NCBI GenBank assembly: GCA_011322445.1
Contig: DRMV01000032.1
Location: 1 to 64,000, forward strand
Reading direction: 5' to 3'
DNA from: Chloroflexota bacterium
GTDB taxonomy: Bacteria > Chloroflexota > Anaerolineae > Anaerolineales > DRMV01
DNA length: 64,000 bases
Shown in pieces: positions 42,445 through 51,609 of the stretch. The position numbers and the translations under genes are program-made. How positions within the stretch are numbered: position 1 is the stretch's first letter; every line of letters starts with the position of its first letter. Under the pieces are notes generated by a model, which saw only the letters and a list, made by a program, of their open reading frames with translations, did not search any database and was not told the origin of the DNA.

Positions 42445-43404
42445 TCAACTCAAAGCCGCGCGCACCGTGGTGTAGAGGGTTTCGGCGCGCAGGTCGGCCA
42501 GAGTGCGGCAGGGGGCTTTGAGGTGCTCGGCCAGCGCGCGAGCATAGCCCTGGTCAAATTCGGCGACTTCCATGTTGAGCACCAGGCTCTGAATGCCTTC
42601 GGCGGCAATCTGCTCGGCGATGGTGTAGGCTTCTTCCAGCGGCGGCACGTCAGGGTTGATAGCCACATTGGCCGCGCCGTCGGTGAGCACAATCAGCAGC
42701 GGACGGACGTCGGGATGCGCCACTTTTTCGCGCCGCAGCACTTCATAGGCCAGCAGCAACCCTGCCGAGAGCGGCGTTTTCCCGCCAATGGGGATGTTTT
42801 GCAGCGCCCGCGAGGCCAGGTCCACCGAATGGGTAGGCGGCAGCACCAGCGTGGCGCGGTTTTTCTGGAAAACGATCAGCCCCACCCGGTCACGGTGCTG
42901 GTAGGCATCGGTGAGCAGCGAGAAAATCGCCCCTTTCGTCGCGGCCATGCGCTCGGCCACCGCCATCGACCAGGAAGCATCGACCACGAAGAGAATGAGG
43001 TTGGCCGCCTTGCGGACGCGCACCTTTTCGCGCAGGTCGTGGGGTTTGAGGATGAGCGCGGGGGCGTCTGCGGGTGCGTGGGCACGGCGTTCCTGTTGGT
43101 ACGGCGCCGCCGCGCGCACGGTGGCATCGAAAGCAAGGTCGGTCACTTTGCCGCGGGGCACGCGCGCCCGAATGTAGCGCCCGCTTTTGCGGTCGGTGAG
43201 GGTTTGCGAGCGGCGACCGCTTTGGCGGCGGGTGCGGGCATCTTGCGGTGTGGTGAGGGTATGGGGCGTGAGCGCTGCTTGCTGAACGAGGCCGCTGCGC
43301 TGGCCGCCTTCCCACCAGCGCCCGTCGCCGGTCTGGAAGACCTCTTGCGGCGCGGCGCGCAGGCTGTCGGCGGCGGCAGGCTGCGCCCCGCCGTCGGCCG
43401 TCAC
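42445..43404 (-). CDS. VWA-domain protein, magnesium-chelatase D subunit-like
   Basis: The 319-residue protein has a charged variable region (1-125) and a von Willebrand factor A domain with an intact MIDAS (D-x-S-x-S in VVDASWSMA, then a Thr in GGKTPLS and Asp in VLTDGAANVA). The integrin-I domain and preceding linker match the C-terminal half of ChlD/BchD. It starts at GTG 43404, overlapping the ChlI-like stop by 4 nt. No chelatase large subunit is present nearby, so the metal and substrate are unknown. Confidence 0.85.
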   Translation of the reverse strand: MTADGGAQPAAADSLRAAPQEVFQTGDGRWWEGGQRSGLVQQAALTPHTLTTPQDARTRRQSGRRSQTLTDRKSGRYIRARVPRGKVTDLAFDATVRAAAPYQQERRAHAPADAPALILKPHDLREKVRVRKAANLILFVVDASWSMAVAERMAATKGAIFSLLTDAYQHRDRVGLIVFQKNRATLVLPPTHSVDLASRALQNIPIGGKTPLSAGLLLAYEVLRREKVAHPDVRPLLIVLTDGAANVAINPDVPPLEEAYTIAEQIAAEGIQSLVLNMEVAEFDQGYARALAEHLKAPCRTLADLRAETLYTTVRAALS

Positions 43405-44513
43405 GCCCCGAGGACTTTTTTTGCCTTTTCGGCCTCCTGCCGATGCCGTCTTGGCGTGGTGGAAGGCTGGCTTTCCCGCTGGCCGACCAGTTCGTTGAGC
43501 CGCTCTTGCAATTCTGCAAAGGTCACTTCGCTCTGGCCGAGGGGCGTGCGCTTGAGGCGGTGCGGCAACGCCAGTTCCGCCGCCAGCATGATGTCGTCGG
43601 TGGTAATGGCCGTGCGGCCTTCGTAAGCCGCCTGCGCCCGCGCCGCCTTGAGGATGACCATGTCGGCGCGGTGGCCGTCCACGCCCAGGGAAGCGGTGAA
43701 AGTGGCAATCGTGAGCAGGTCGCGGCTGGTATAAGTCACATTGGGCAACAGTTCACGGGCGCGCACGATGCGTTCGGCCAGCACCTTTTCATGCGGCTGC
43801 CATGCCTCGCGGAAGCCTTCCGGCGAGGCTTCGAAAGCAATGTTGCGCTCGATGATTTCCACCCGCTGGGCCGGGTCGCTCACGCCGCGGATGTCTACCG
43901 CCAGGGCAAAGCGGTCGAGCAACTGCGGGCGCAGGTCGCCCTCTTCGGGGTTCATCGTGCCCACGAGGATGAAGCGCGCCGGATGCCAGAAGGAAATGCC
44001 TTCCCGCTCGACGATGTTGACGCCCATCGCGGCAGCGTCGAGCAACAGGTCGACCACGTGGTCGTCCAGCAGGTTGACTTCGTCAATGTAAAGAATGCCC
44101 CGATTGGCGGCGGCCAGCACCCCCGGCTCGAAATGGCGCTCGCCGCGCTGGATGGCGCGCTCGATATCCAGGGTGCCCACCACGCGGTCTTCCGTGGCCG
44201 AAACCGGCAGGTTGACAAAAGGCACCGGCTTCCAGACCCACTGGTGCGCCAGGTCTTCCCCGGCCTCGGCGCGCGCCTGGCACTCAGTGCACCAGGTTTC
44301 CGGCTGGTCGGGGTCACAGCCAAAGCGGCAGCCCTTCACCACCTTGACCTGGGGCAGTAAGGCGGCCAGTGCCCGCGCCGCGGTAGACTTGGCCGTGCCG
44401 CGCTCGCCGCGAATGAGCACGCCCCCAATCCGCTGGTCAATGGCGTTCAAAATCAAGGCGCGCTTCATGCGTTCCTGATTGACAATCGCTGTAAAAGGAA
44501 AAATCGCCGTCAC
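43401..44513 (-). CDS. magnesium-chelatase I subunit-like AAA+ ATPase
   Basis: The 370-residue protein carries AAA+ Walker A (IRGERGTAKSTAARAL), Walker B (RGILYIDEVNLL) and sensor segments (ATEDRVVGTLDIERAI; VGTMNPEEGDLRPQLLDRF), the ChlI/BchI set. A cysteine cluster (CRFGCDPDQPETWCTEC) near residue 67 is shared with many ChlI homologues. GTG 44513 has AAGGA 6 nt upstream and begins VTAIFPFTAIV, the family's usual N-terminus. It forms an operon with the VWA partner. Cofactor metalation is likely; MoxR-like chaperoning is possible. Confidence 0.9.
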   Translation of the reverse strand: MTAIFPFTAIVNQERMKRALILNAIDQRIGGVLIRGERGTAKSTAARALAALLPQVKVVKGCRFGCDPDQPETWCTECQARAEAGEDLAHQWVWKPVPFVNLPVSATEDRVVGTLDIERAIQRGERHFEPGVLAAANRGILYIDEVNLLDDHVVDLLLDAAAMGVNIVEREGISFWHPARFILVGTMNPEEGDLRPQLLDRFALAVDIRGVSDPAQRVEIIERNIAFEASPEGFREAWQPHEKVLAERIVRARELLPNVTYTSRDLLTIATFTASLGVDGHRADMVILKAARAQAAYEGRTAITTDDIMLAAELALPHRLKRTPLGQSEVTFAELQERLNELVGQRESQPSTTPRRHRQEAEKAKKVLGA

Positions 44514-44743
44514 ACAACATCCTTTGAGAGAAAGATTATCGGGCACCCCACAGCCACCCCCGGCCACTCTCTCGCGGCGAGGGCTTCAAAAGCTCCAATC
44601 GGCATCATGCGTTGCGGAAAACCACTTCAACGGCTTGCCACCGCTCGCGACAACAGCCCGGGAAGCCGCTGTGCGCGCCCCGATATAGAAATCATCGCAC
44701 TGCACCTCTGCTATGCCGTGCTTCCGCAGTTATACCACAAAGG

Positions 44744-44773
44744 TTGCCAACTTTTCTCATCACCTGTTATAAT
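44744..44773 (+). promoter_or_regulatory. promoter of the S1-domain protein gene
   Basis: TTGCCA at 44744-44749 and TATAAT at 44768-44773, spaced by 18 nt. The transcript would have a leader of about 25 nt before the GGAG site. The rest of the 290-nt divergent gap upstream has nothing else I recognise. Confidence 0.7.
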
Positions 44774-44804
44774 TACCCCATCTTTCAACAACGGAGTTGG
44801 TCTT

Positions 44805-46187
44805 ATGGAATGGAATGAAGCCCCTACGGGGCAGGAGGTTGCACCTGAACCCACAGCACCAGAAGCACACGAAGAAGAACCCCAAATGACCATGGAAGAC
44901 CTTCTGGAAGCAGAAGGCTTTTCCCTGGAGTTTCCCAAAGCGGGGGAAATTCGCACAGGCGTCATCACCAGCATCACCGATAACGAAGTTCTGGTCGGCA
45001 TTGGCGCGAAATCCGAAGGCGTCATCCCCAAGCGAGACCTGGAACGCTTGAGCGAAGAAGAAAGTGCGGCAATCCAAATCGGGAACGAAATTTCGGTCTA
45101 TGTGGTTTCGGTAGATAGCGACGGCACGGCCAAGTTGTCGTACACCCGCGCCTTAGAAGCCAAAGACTGGGACGAAGCCGAGCGGATGCGCGACAGCAAG
45201 GAAACTTTCCACGGCACTGTTGCCGGGGTCAACAAAGGCGGTTTGGTCGTGCGCTTCGGGCGGTTGCGCGGCTTCATTCCTGCTTCGCAAGTCAGCCGAG
45301 AGCGGCGGCTTTCGGTGGGCGGTGGACGCCCCGACAAAGACCTGGAAGCCTGGAAGGCCCTCATCGGGCAGCCCATCGCCGTCCGGGTCATTGAGGTAGA
45401 TCGCGAGCGCCGTCGGCTCATCCTCTCGGAACGCGCCGCGGCCCGCGAATCGCGCGAAGTGCTCAAAGAGCAACTGCTGGAAACCCTCCAGGTGGGCGAT
45501 GTGCGTACCGGACGCGTGACCAGCCTGACCAACTTCGGCGCTTTCGTCAACATCGACGGTGCCGACGGCCTGGTGCACCTCTCCGAAATCTCGTGGGAGC
45601 GCGTGGGCAAGGCCAGCGACGTGCTCAAAGTCGGCCAGGAAGTCACCGTCAAGGTCATCGAGGTCGATCGCGAGCGCAAGCGCATCGGTCTCTCCATCCG
45701 TCAGTTGCAGGAAGACCCCTGGAAGCAGAAGACCAAGGGGCTGCGCGAAGGCATGCTGGTCAACGCGGTTATCACCCGGTTGGAAAAGTTCGGCGCCTTT
45801 GCTCGCCTGGAAAACGGCCTGGAAGGGCTGATTCACATTTCCGAACTGAGCACCCAGCATGTAGAGCACCCGCGTGAGGTCGTCCACGAGGGCGACGAGG
45901 TCACCCTGCGCATCGTGCGCATCGACCCTGAGCGCCGCCGCATCGGCCTGAGCCTGAAGAAGGTGGATTCCCTCGCCTACGCCGACCTTGACCTGCGGCT
46001 TGCAATGGAAGAAGCCGAAGAGGTGCTGGAAGGCATCTTGCAGGAAGGCGAGGCCGCCGAAGCCGAGGCTGCCGAAGCCCCAGCAGAAGAAGCCGCCCCC
46101 GAAGCCGAAGTCGAAGCGCCCGAAGCCGAAGCAGAGGCCAGGGCGGAAGAAGAAACCGAAGCCAGCGAGGAAGCGGCGAGCGAATAA
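44805..46187 (+). CDS. rpsA: 30S ribosomal protein S1-like, four S1 domains
   Basis: The 460-residue protein has four OB-fold S1 domains, beginning near residues 47, 132, 232 and 315. The third and fourth are most typical (VRTGRVTSLTNFGAFVNI, GLVHLSEIS; VITRLEKFGAFARLENG, GLIHISELS). The acidic C-terminal 55 residues are Ala/Glu-rich and probably disordered. Such proteins bind mRNA at the ribosome; shorter S1 forms with four domains are common in Gram-positive and Chloroflexota genomes. It has its own promoter and a strong terminator, so it is monocistronic. Confidence 0.9.
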   Translation: MEWNEAPTGQEVAPEPTAPEAHEEEPQMTMEDLLEAEGFSLEFPKAGEIRTGVITSITDNEVLVGIGAKSEGVIPKRDLERLSEEESAAIQIGNEISVYVVSVDSDGTAKLSYTRALEAKDWDEAERMRDSKETFHGTVAGVNKGGLVVRFGRLRGFIPASQVSRERRLSVGGGRPDKDLEAWKALIGQPIAVRVIEVDRERRRLILSERAAARESREVLKEQLLETLQVGDVRTGRVTSLTNFGAFVNIDGADGLVHLSEISWERVGKASDVLKVGQEVTVKVIEVDRERKRIGLSIRQLQEDPWKQKTKGLREGMLVNAVITRLEKFGAFARLENGLEGLIHISELSTQHVEHPREVVHEGDEVTLRIVRIDPERRRIGLSLKKVDSLAYADLDLRLAMEEAEEVLEGILQEGEAAEAEAAEAPAEEAAPEAEVEAPEAEAEARAEEETEASEEAASE

Positions 46188-46217
46188 CGCCACCCGCACC
46201 TTCCCCCAAACAAACAC

Positions 46218-46248
46218 AAGCGCACCCGCGAAGGGTGCGCTTTTTTTT
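46218..46248 (+). terminator. intrinsic terminator of the S1-domain gene
   Basis: AAGCGCACCC pairs with GGGTGCGCTT over a 5-nt loop, followed by a run of eight T. It starts 31 nt past the stop codon. The DedA gene converges on it. Confidence 0.92.
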
Positions 46249-46269
46249 GAATGGCCCGGATGGAAAACC

Positions 46270-46923
46270 TTACTTCGCTGCCGCGCCGCGGCGCGCCCGC
46301 CAGGCTTTGTAATATTCCCACACGCCCGGCAACACCGAGACCGCAATGATGCCGATGATCACCAGACTAAAGTTGTCTTTCACCACCGGAATGTTCCCAA
46401 AGAAATAACCCAGTCCCAGGAACAAGCCCGTCCATGCCACCGCCCCCAAGACGTTGTACGTGATGAAGTGGCTATAAGTCATGGTGCCAATGCCCGCCAC
46501 AAAAGGCACGAACGTGCGCACAATCGGCACAAAGCGCCCCACCACAACGGCAAAACCGCCGTACTTCTCATAAAACTCGTGCGTACGGTCGAGGTGCTCT
46601 TTTTTGAGGTATTTGATTTCACCTGAAAATGCCCGAGGGCCAATGAAATGCCCCACCCAGTAATTGACCGTATCGCCCAAAATCGCGCCCGAGGCCATCA
46701 CGAGGAACAACAGCGCCAGGTTGAGGTCGCCCAGGGCGGCAAACGTGCCCGCGGCAAAAAGCAGCGAATCGCCGGGCAAAAAAGGCGTCACCACAAAGCC
46801 GGTTTCCAGAAAGAGCGTGAAGAACAACAGCGCGTACGTCCAGCCGCCGAACGTTTGCAGCACCGTGGCAAGGTGCTTGTCGAGGTGCAGAAAAACATCA
46901 ATCACAAACTGAAGCCAGTTCAT
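46270..46923 (-). CDS. DedA family membrane protein
   Basis: The 217-residue protein has four to five helices and the DedA signature regions: ETGFVVTPFLPGDSLLFAAGT, GAILGDTVNYWVGHFIG, FYEKYGGFAVVVGRFVPIVRTFVPFVAGIGTM and VAWTGLFLGLGYFFGN. Members are implicated in undecaprenyl-phosphate or phosphatidylethanolamine flipping and membrane energetics. Conserved Arg, Glu and Pro residues in the re-entrant loops are intact. It stands alone, 40 nt downstream of the DsbA-cyclophilin gene. Confidence 0.93.
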   Translation of the reverse strand: MNWLQFVIDVFLHLDKHLATVLQTFGGWTYALLFFTLFLETGFVVTPFLPGDSLLFAAGTFAALGDLNLALLFLVMASGAILGDTVNYWVGHFIGPRAFSGEIKYLKKEHLDRTHEFYEKYGGFAVVVGRFVPIVRTFVPFVAGIGTMTYSHFITYNVLGAVAWTGLFLGLGYFFGNIPVVKDNFSLVIIGIIAVSVLPGVWEYYKAWRARRGAAAK

Positions 46924-46963
46924 CGTCCCTTCCTTGAAACAAGATGAGCGGCATTATAGCACA

Positions 46964-48220
46964 TTACGGCCAATGCGCACCATTGAGCCGAATTTTAACG
47001 CTCAACAGGTGGTCACCCACGGTCAACGCGCGCACCACATCCATCCCCGTCACCACCTCCCCAAAAATCGTCGCGTGCCCATCATACTGCGGCAAGGCTT
47101 TCAAAGTGATGAAGAACTGGCTGCTGTTCGTTTCGCCGCCCGCGCTGTAAAGGGCAACCACGCCGGGATGGTCGAATTTCAAATCGGGGGCAATTTCCAG
47201 CCCGAAAGTATACCCCGCATTCCCGTAGCCGGTGCCGGAAGGATCGCCCGTGCGGACGAGGTCGGCCGTGGCTTCCAGAATCGGGCTGTTGTCGTACCAC
47301 CCGTGAGCAGCCAGGAAAGCGAAACTGTTGACGGCCGCGGGGGCCTGATCAGGGAAGAGCCGCAGCGTGACCACGCCGCGGGTGGTGAGCAGGTCGGCTT
47401 CCACCTTCGCATCGGGCGAAATGGCTCGCGGGGGGCAGGCGTGAAACTGGTGGGCTTCCAAAATCTTCAGCCGCACCACCGCATCCAGATCCTTGAAATC
47501 CAGCGGGCCGGTGTAAAGTTGGGTGTTGATGTAGAGCATGGGCACGGCGGGCAGGTTGTGGTTGATGCCGTTTTGCCAGGCGCGCTGTATCAGGTCGCGA
47601 ATCTCCTGGCTTTGCAGGTCGTGCTGAAAACGGTTGGTGTCCAGCCCCAGGCGTTGAGCCGCATTTTGCAGGTCAGCCAGGAAAGCCTTGCCGTCCATCC
47701 CCGTCCACCGCGTCTGTTCGGCGAAGAGCAGGTCGTGCATCTCCCAGAACTTGCCCTGACGGGCCGCGGCTTCGGCAGCCTGAGCAGCCAGGGCAGCCTT
47801 GTCGTGCAGGTTGAGCAGCGGGAAATGGCGGAAAACCAGCACAACCTCTTGCGAATGCGCCTGCTGCACATGCCGCAACACCGGCGCGAGTGCAGCGCAC
47901 GAAGTGCATTGGAAATCGCTATACACCACCAGAAACACCGCCGCCTGCTGGGGATTGCCGAGAATGTGGTCGTAAGCGGTCAGATATTCCTGGGCCTCAC
48001 GCGCCGGTGAAACGCCTTGCCGCGAAGCGCGGCAGGGAATGGTGGGCACAGGCGTCGGTGTGGGCGTGGCGGCCGGGGCAGCGGTCGGCGGAGGAAGCGG
48101 GGTTGGCGACGGCGTGGCAGGGGGTGTGGCAGGCGCACAGGCGCCCAACAGCACCGCAATTCCTGCGGCCATCAGCCAGCGCCCCAGGTGGTGAGCAATG
48201 AGCAAACGGAAGGCTCTCAT
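46964..48220 (-). CDS. lipoprotein with DsbA-like thioredoxin domain fused to cyclophilin domain
   Basis: The 418-residue protein starts with a lipoprotein signal (lipobox LLGAC near residue 27) and a Thr/Pro linker. A DsbA-family thioredoxin domain (about 85-265) follows, with active-site CTSC in VYSDFQCTSCAAL. A cyclophilin-type domain (about 290-418) ends it (GDPSGTGYGNAGYTFGLEI; FFITLKALPQYDGHATIFGEVV). In the latter the usual F-H-R catalytic segment reads P-I-L-E, so the active-site Arg is replaced. ATG 48220 has AAGGAAG; a longer frame begins at 48304. It is a predicted outward-facing folding factor. Confidence 0.85.
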   Translation of the reverse strand: MRAFRLLIAHHLGRWLMAAGIAVLLGACAPATPPATPSPTPLPPPTAAPAATPTPTPVPTIPCRASRQGVSPAREAQEYLTAYDHILGNPQQAAVFLVVYSDFQCTSCAALAPVLRHVQQAHSQEVVLVFRHFPLLNLHDKAALAAQAAEAAARQGKFWEMHDLLFAEQTRWTGMDGKAFLADLQNAAQRLGLDTNRFQHDLQSQEIRDLIQRAWQNGINHNLPAVPMLYINTQLYTGPLDFKDLDAVVRLKILEAHQFHACPPRAISPDAKVEADLLTTRGVVTLRLFPDQAPAAVNSFAFLAAHGWYDNSPILEATADLVRTGDPSGTGYGNAGYTFGLEIAPDLKFDHPGVVALYSAGGETNSSQFFITLKALPQYDGHATIFGEVVTGMDVVRALTVGDHLLSVKIRLNGAHWP

Positions 48221-48287
48221 CGGCAACTTCCTTTTCCAGAAAGGGCAAAGGTCTGCCACGATTTTACCGCACCCCCCAGGCGTCGTC

Positions 48288-48314
48288 GTAGGGCGGGATG
48301 GCATCCCGCCCTAC
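48288..48314. repeat. GGGCGGGATG palindrome upstream of the DsbA-cyclophilin gene
   Basis: GTAGGGCGGGATG meets GCATCCCGCCCTAC to form a perfect hairpin. It is a better-matched version of the copies at 19366-19393 and 55394-55421. A half-site with GGCATGCCGTCCTACGG follows at 48357-48372, against the SIMPL gene's stop. Confidence 0.75.
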
Positions 48315-48372
48315 GAGGGAGAAGTAAGCCTGCCACACCACGACCGGCAGCGCCGCGACGTGGCATGCCGTC

Positions 48373-49131
48373 CTACGGCGAAGTCAGTGCAAACACCATC
48401 GAAACCGTCGCCGTCACGGTCAACTGGCCTCCACTGACCGGCACTTCACCCGCGGCTTTCGGCGCAGCCATCATCACCTCAGCCCGTTCCACAGGCTGCA
48501 CCAAACTCTGGAACGAAATGGTCTGCACCTCACCCAGTTTTGCCCCTGCGGCTTCGGCAATGGCTGCCGCCTGCGCCTTGCCCTGCTTCACGGCTTCCAG
48601 CCGCGCCTGCTCCAGCAAGGCCGCCCGGTCGCTGACATCAAAGCGGATGCCCTGCAGGCGGTTCGCGCCGTTTTGCACCACGGCGTCCAGCACCTGCCCT
48701 AACTTGTCCAGGTTGCGCACGGTGATCTGCATGGTGTTGTCCACCACATAGTAGCGGGCAATGACCTTGCCGTTCTTATCCCGCTCTTCGCGCTGGTAGA
48801 GGGACACCGAAGTGGTGCGGATGTCTTTCTTTTCAATGCCGAACTGCCCCAGGGTTTGATACACTTTGGCGGCCTGGGCGTTGTTGGCGCTGAGGGCATC
48901 GGCCGCCTGCCTGGCCTGGGTGTGCACACCCACAGTAATGTAGGCCACGTCGGGCGTGGCCGTCACCGAGGCCTGCCCACTGACCGTGATGGTGCGTTGC
49001 GGGGGGCAGTTCGTGGCTTCCGGCAAGGGCGCAGCCTGCACGCGATGAGAAAACGCCCCCACCGCCGCAGCGAAGGCTAACGCCAGCACGACAACGCCTG
49101 CAGCGATTCCTGCCATCCATTGCTTGGACAT
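48373..49131 (-). CDS. SIMPL domain-containing (DUF541) protein
   Basis: The 252-residue protein has an N-terminal membrane helix (residues 6-28) and a SIMPL/DUF541 domain (about 45-250): TITVSGQASVTATPDVAYITVGV, then SLYQREERDKNG and a C-terminal VTATVSMVFAL. Family members form periplasmic oligomers with a stress-related but unclear role. AGGAGGTG fixes ATG 49131. It is divergent from the phosphoribosyltransferase gene across a 198-nt gap with a possible TACAAT. Confidence 0.88.
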   Translation of the reverse strand: MSKQWMAGIAAGVVVLALAFAAAVGAFSHRVQAAPLPEATNCPPQRTITVSGQASVTATPDVAYITVGVHTQARQAADALSANNAQAAKVYQTLGQFGIEKKDIRTTSVSLYQREERDKNGKVIARYYVVDNTMQITVRNLDKLGQVLDAVVQNGANRLQGIRFDVSDRAALLEQARLEAVKQGKAQAAAIAEAAGAKLGEVQTISFQSLVQPVERAEVMMAAPKAAGEVPVSGGQLTVTATVSMVFALTSP

Positions 49132-49329
49132 AAGACACCTCCTGAAAAGGGTTCCGGTATTCTTGTGAGTGCGTGTTGCGATGGATAGACGCTCCACGGC
49201 GGGAAAAGGTTCCGGTGATGGTACAATTTGTGTCGCCTACCCACAAAGACGAAGCCCAGGCAACCGGGCGGCCCACCAACAAAACGCCGGCCACCCTTTC
49301 CTATTGTATTCCCTTTTGCGAGCGAGAAG

Positions 49330-49836
49330 ATGCGCAAAGAAGTGCTCACGTGGAACGACGTCGATGCTCTGATTGACCACCTCATCCCCCAGTTTGATGT
49401 GGCCTTCGACGCGATGGTGATGATCAGCCGCGGGGGCATTGTGCCCGGCGGCATCCTGGCCGAAGCCCTCGGCCTGACCCACATTCTGCTGGCGGCGGTG
49501 GACTTTCCGGCGCAGATGGCCATGGCCCGCGCCAAACTGGTCGCCTGGCCGAAATTCATCCAGTTCCCCGATGAGCCGCTGCTGGAAGGCCGCCGCACGC
49601 TCATCGTGGACGATGTGTGGGGCTCCGGCCGCACAATGACCGCGGTACGGGCGCGGGTGGAAGCCGCCGGCGGCATCCCCTACACCTGCGTGCTGCACTT
49701 CAACCCCCATCGCAGCCTGTTCGGCGCGTTGCGCCCCGACTTCTACGCCGCAATGACCGATGCCTACATCGTCTACCCGTGGGAAATCCAGCGCGGCGGC
49801 GACAAAGTGCTCGCCGACCCGGCGGGTGTGGGGTAA
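49330..49836 (+). CDS. phosphoribosyltransferase (xanthine-guanine type)
   Basis: The 168-residue protein has the PRPP-binding loop LIVDDVWGSGRTM near residues 95-107 and the pyrophosphate motif MVMISRGGIVPGGILAEAL near 29-47. Together they fit the type I purine or XGPT-like phosphoribosyltransferases. The hood is short and the substrate uncertain. Upstream in-frame codons exist to 49228, but homology begins at ATG 49330, which has only a weak site (GCGAG). The CydD-like gene starts 10 nt downstream. Confidence 0.82.
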   Translation: MRKEVLTWNDVDALIDHLIPQFDVAFDAMVMISRGGIVPGGILAEALGLTHILLAAVDFPAQMAMARAKLVAWPKFIQFPDEPLLEGRRTLIVDDVWGSGRTMTAVRARVEAAGGIPYTCVLHFNPHRSLFGALRPDFYAAMTDAYIVYPWEIQRGGDKVLADPAGVG

Positions 49837-49845
49837 GCGGAAGCC

Positions 49846-51609
49846 ATGAACATCGACCGTCGCCTGATGGCACTGCTGCGCGGCCCCCGCGTGGCCTTCG
49901 GCATCACCGTAGGGCTGGGCATCCTGGGCGGCTTCCTCATCGTAGCCCAGGCCGCGCTGGCGGCGTGGATGGTCAACGCCGTCTTTCTGGAAAAAGCCGC
50001 CCTGACCGACCTGCGCTGGGCAGCCCTTGCCTTCGTCGGCGTGTTGGCGGCGCGGGGGGCGGCTTCCTGGGGGGCTGAGGTGAGCGCCTTCCGGGTCGCT
50101 GCCGACGTCAAACGCACCCTGCGGGAACGCCTGCTCGCCCACCTGGCCGCCCTGGGGCCGGTTTACACCCACGGCGAGCGCACCGGCGAACTCACCAACA
50201 CCCTCACCGAGGGGCTGGAAGAACTGGAAACCTACTTCCGCCACTACCTGCCCCAGGTGGTGCTCGCCGCCGCCGTGCCGCTGCTCGTGCTGGTGCTGGT
50301 CTTCCCGCGCGATTGGTTCTCCGGGCTGATTTTGCTGTTCACCGCCCCGCTCATCCCCCTCTTCATGAACCTCATCGGCAGCATCGCGCAAAGCCTGACC
50401 GAAAAGCAATGGAAACAACTCAACCGCATGAGCGCCTTCCTGCTGGATGCGCTGCAAGGGCTGACCGCGCTGAAAATTTTGGGGCGCAGCCGTGAATACA
50501 TCCGGCGGGTGGAAGAGGTGAGCGACCGCTTCCGCCAGACCACTTTGGAAGTGCTGCGGGTGGCCTTCATCTCGGCGCTGGTGCTGGAATGGGTGGGCAC
50601 GCTGAGCACGGCGGTGGTCAGCGTGGGTATCGGCCTGCGGCTGCTCTACGGACGGCTAACCTTTGAGCAGGCGTTTTTCGTGCTGCTCCTCACGCCGGAA
50701 TTCTACTTCCCGCTGCGGCAGTTGGGGGCGCGCTTTCATGCCGGCATGGGCGGTGTGGCCGCCGCGGAGCGCATCTTCGGCGTGCTGGAAACCCCACCCC
50801 TGGCCGCCGCGCCCGAGGCCGCAAGCAGGGAAAGCCCCCCGGCGGCGCGGCTTTCCCCCGCCGCGGCGGCTGCCATCTTCCCGCTGCGGCTGGAAAACGT
50901 CACCTACACCTACCCCGACGGCGGCGAAGCAGCCTTGCAAGGGGTGAGTTTCACCATTGAAGAGGGGATGCAGGTGGCGCTGGTAGGGCCAAGCGGGGCG
51001 GGCAAGAGCACCATTGCCTACCTGTTGCTGCGGTTCATCGTGCCCCAAAGCGGCGAAATCCTGGCCGGTGCGCAACGCCTGGCCGAAATTCCGGCAGAAG
51101 CCTGGCGGCAATGGGTGGCCTGGGTGCCGCAGCAGCCCTACCTCTTCAACACCACCGTGGAAGCCAACATCCGCCTGGCCCGCCCCGACGCCTCCCGCGA
51201 AGAGGTGGTGCAGGCGGCGAAAATTGCCCGCGCCGACGAATTCATCCGCGCCCTGCCCGAGGGGTACGAAACCGTGGTCGGCGAGCAAGGGGCGCGCCTG
51301 AGCGGCGGGCAGGCGCAGCGCATTGCCCTCGCGCGGGCGCTGCTGAAGAACGCGCCCTTCCTCATCCTCGACGAACCCACTGCCAGCCTCGACCCGGAGC
51401 ACGAAGCCGCCATCCAGGAAGGCCTGCAGGCGCTGCTGGCCCGCCGCACCGCGCTCATCATCGCCCACCGGCTGCACACCATCACTGCAGTTGACCGGGT
51501 GGTGGTGCTGGAAGGCGGCCGGGTGGTGCAGGTCGGCGCGCCCGACGCCCTGGCCGCGCAGGAGGGGCTTTTCCGGCGGCTGCTGGAAGCGCGAAACACC
51601 ACCCCATGA
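49846..51609 (+). CDS. ABC exporter, CydD-like ATPase/permease
   Basis: The 587-residue protein has an N-terminal six-helix exporter domain (about 20-310) and an ATPase (about 345-575) with Walker A GPSGAGKST, signature LSGGQAQRIALARALL and Walker B FLILDEPTASLD. The membrane part (AAWMVNAVFLEKA; HYLPQVVLAAAVPLLV; PLFMNLIGSIAQSL) matches CydD, which exports cysteine or glutathione and supports cytochrome bd assembly. No CydC partner is beside it; plsY overlaps its end by 4 nt instead. It could work as a homodimer. Confidence 0.85.
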   Translation: MNIDRRLMALLRGPRVAFGITVGLGILGGFLIVAQAALAAWMVNAVFLEKAALTDLRWAALAFVGVLAARGAASWGAEVSAFRVAADVKRTLRERLLAHLAALGPVYTHGERTGELTNTLTEGLEELETYFRHYLPQVVLAAAVPLLVLVLVFPRDWFSGLILLFTAPLIPLFMNLIGSIAQSLTEKQWKQLNRMSAFLLDALQGLTALKILGRSREYIRRVEEVSDRFRQTTLEVLRVAFISALVLEWVGTLSTAVVSVGIGLRLLYGRLTFEQAFFVLLLTPEFYFPLRQLGARFHAGMGGVAAAERIFGVLETPPLAAAPEAASRESPPAARLSPAAAAAIFPLRLENVTYTYPDGGEAALQGVSFTIEEGMQVALVGPSGAGKSTIAYLLLRFIVPQSGEILAGAQRLAEIPAEAWRQWVAWVPQQPYLFNTTVEANIRLARPDASREEVVQAAKIARADEFIRALPEGYETVVGEQGARLSGGQAQRIALARALLKNAPFLILDEPTASLDPEHEAAIQEGLQALLARRTALIIAHRLHTITAVDRVVVLEGGRVVQVGAPDALAAQEGLFRRLLEARNTTP

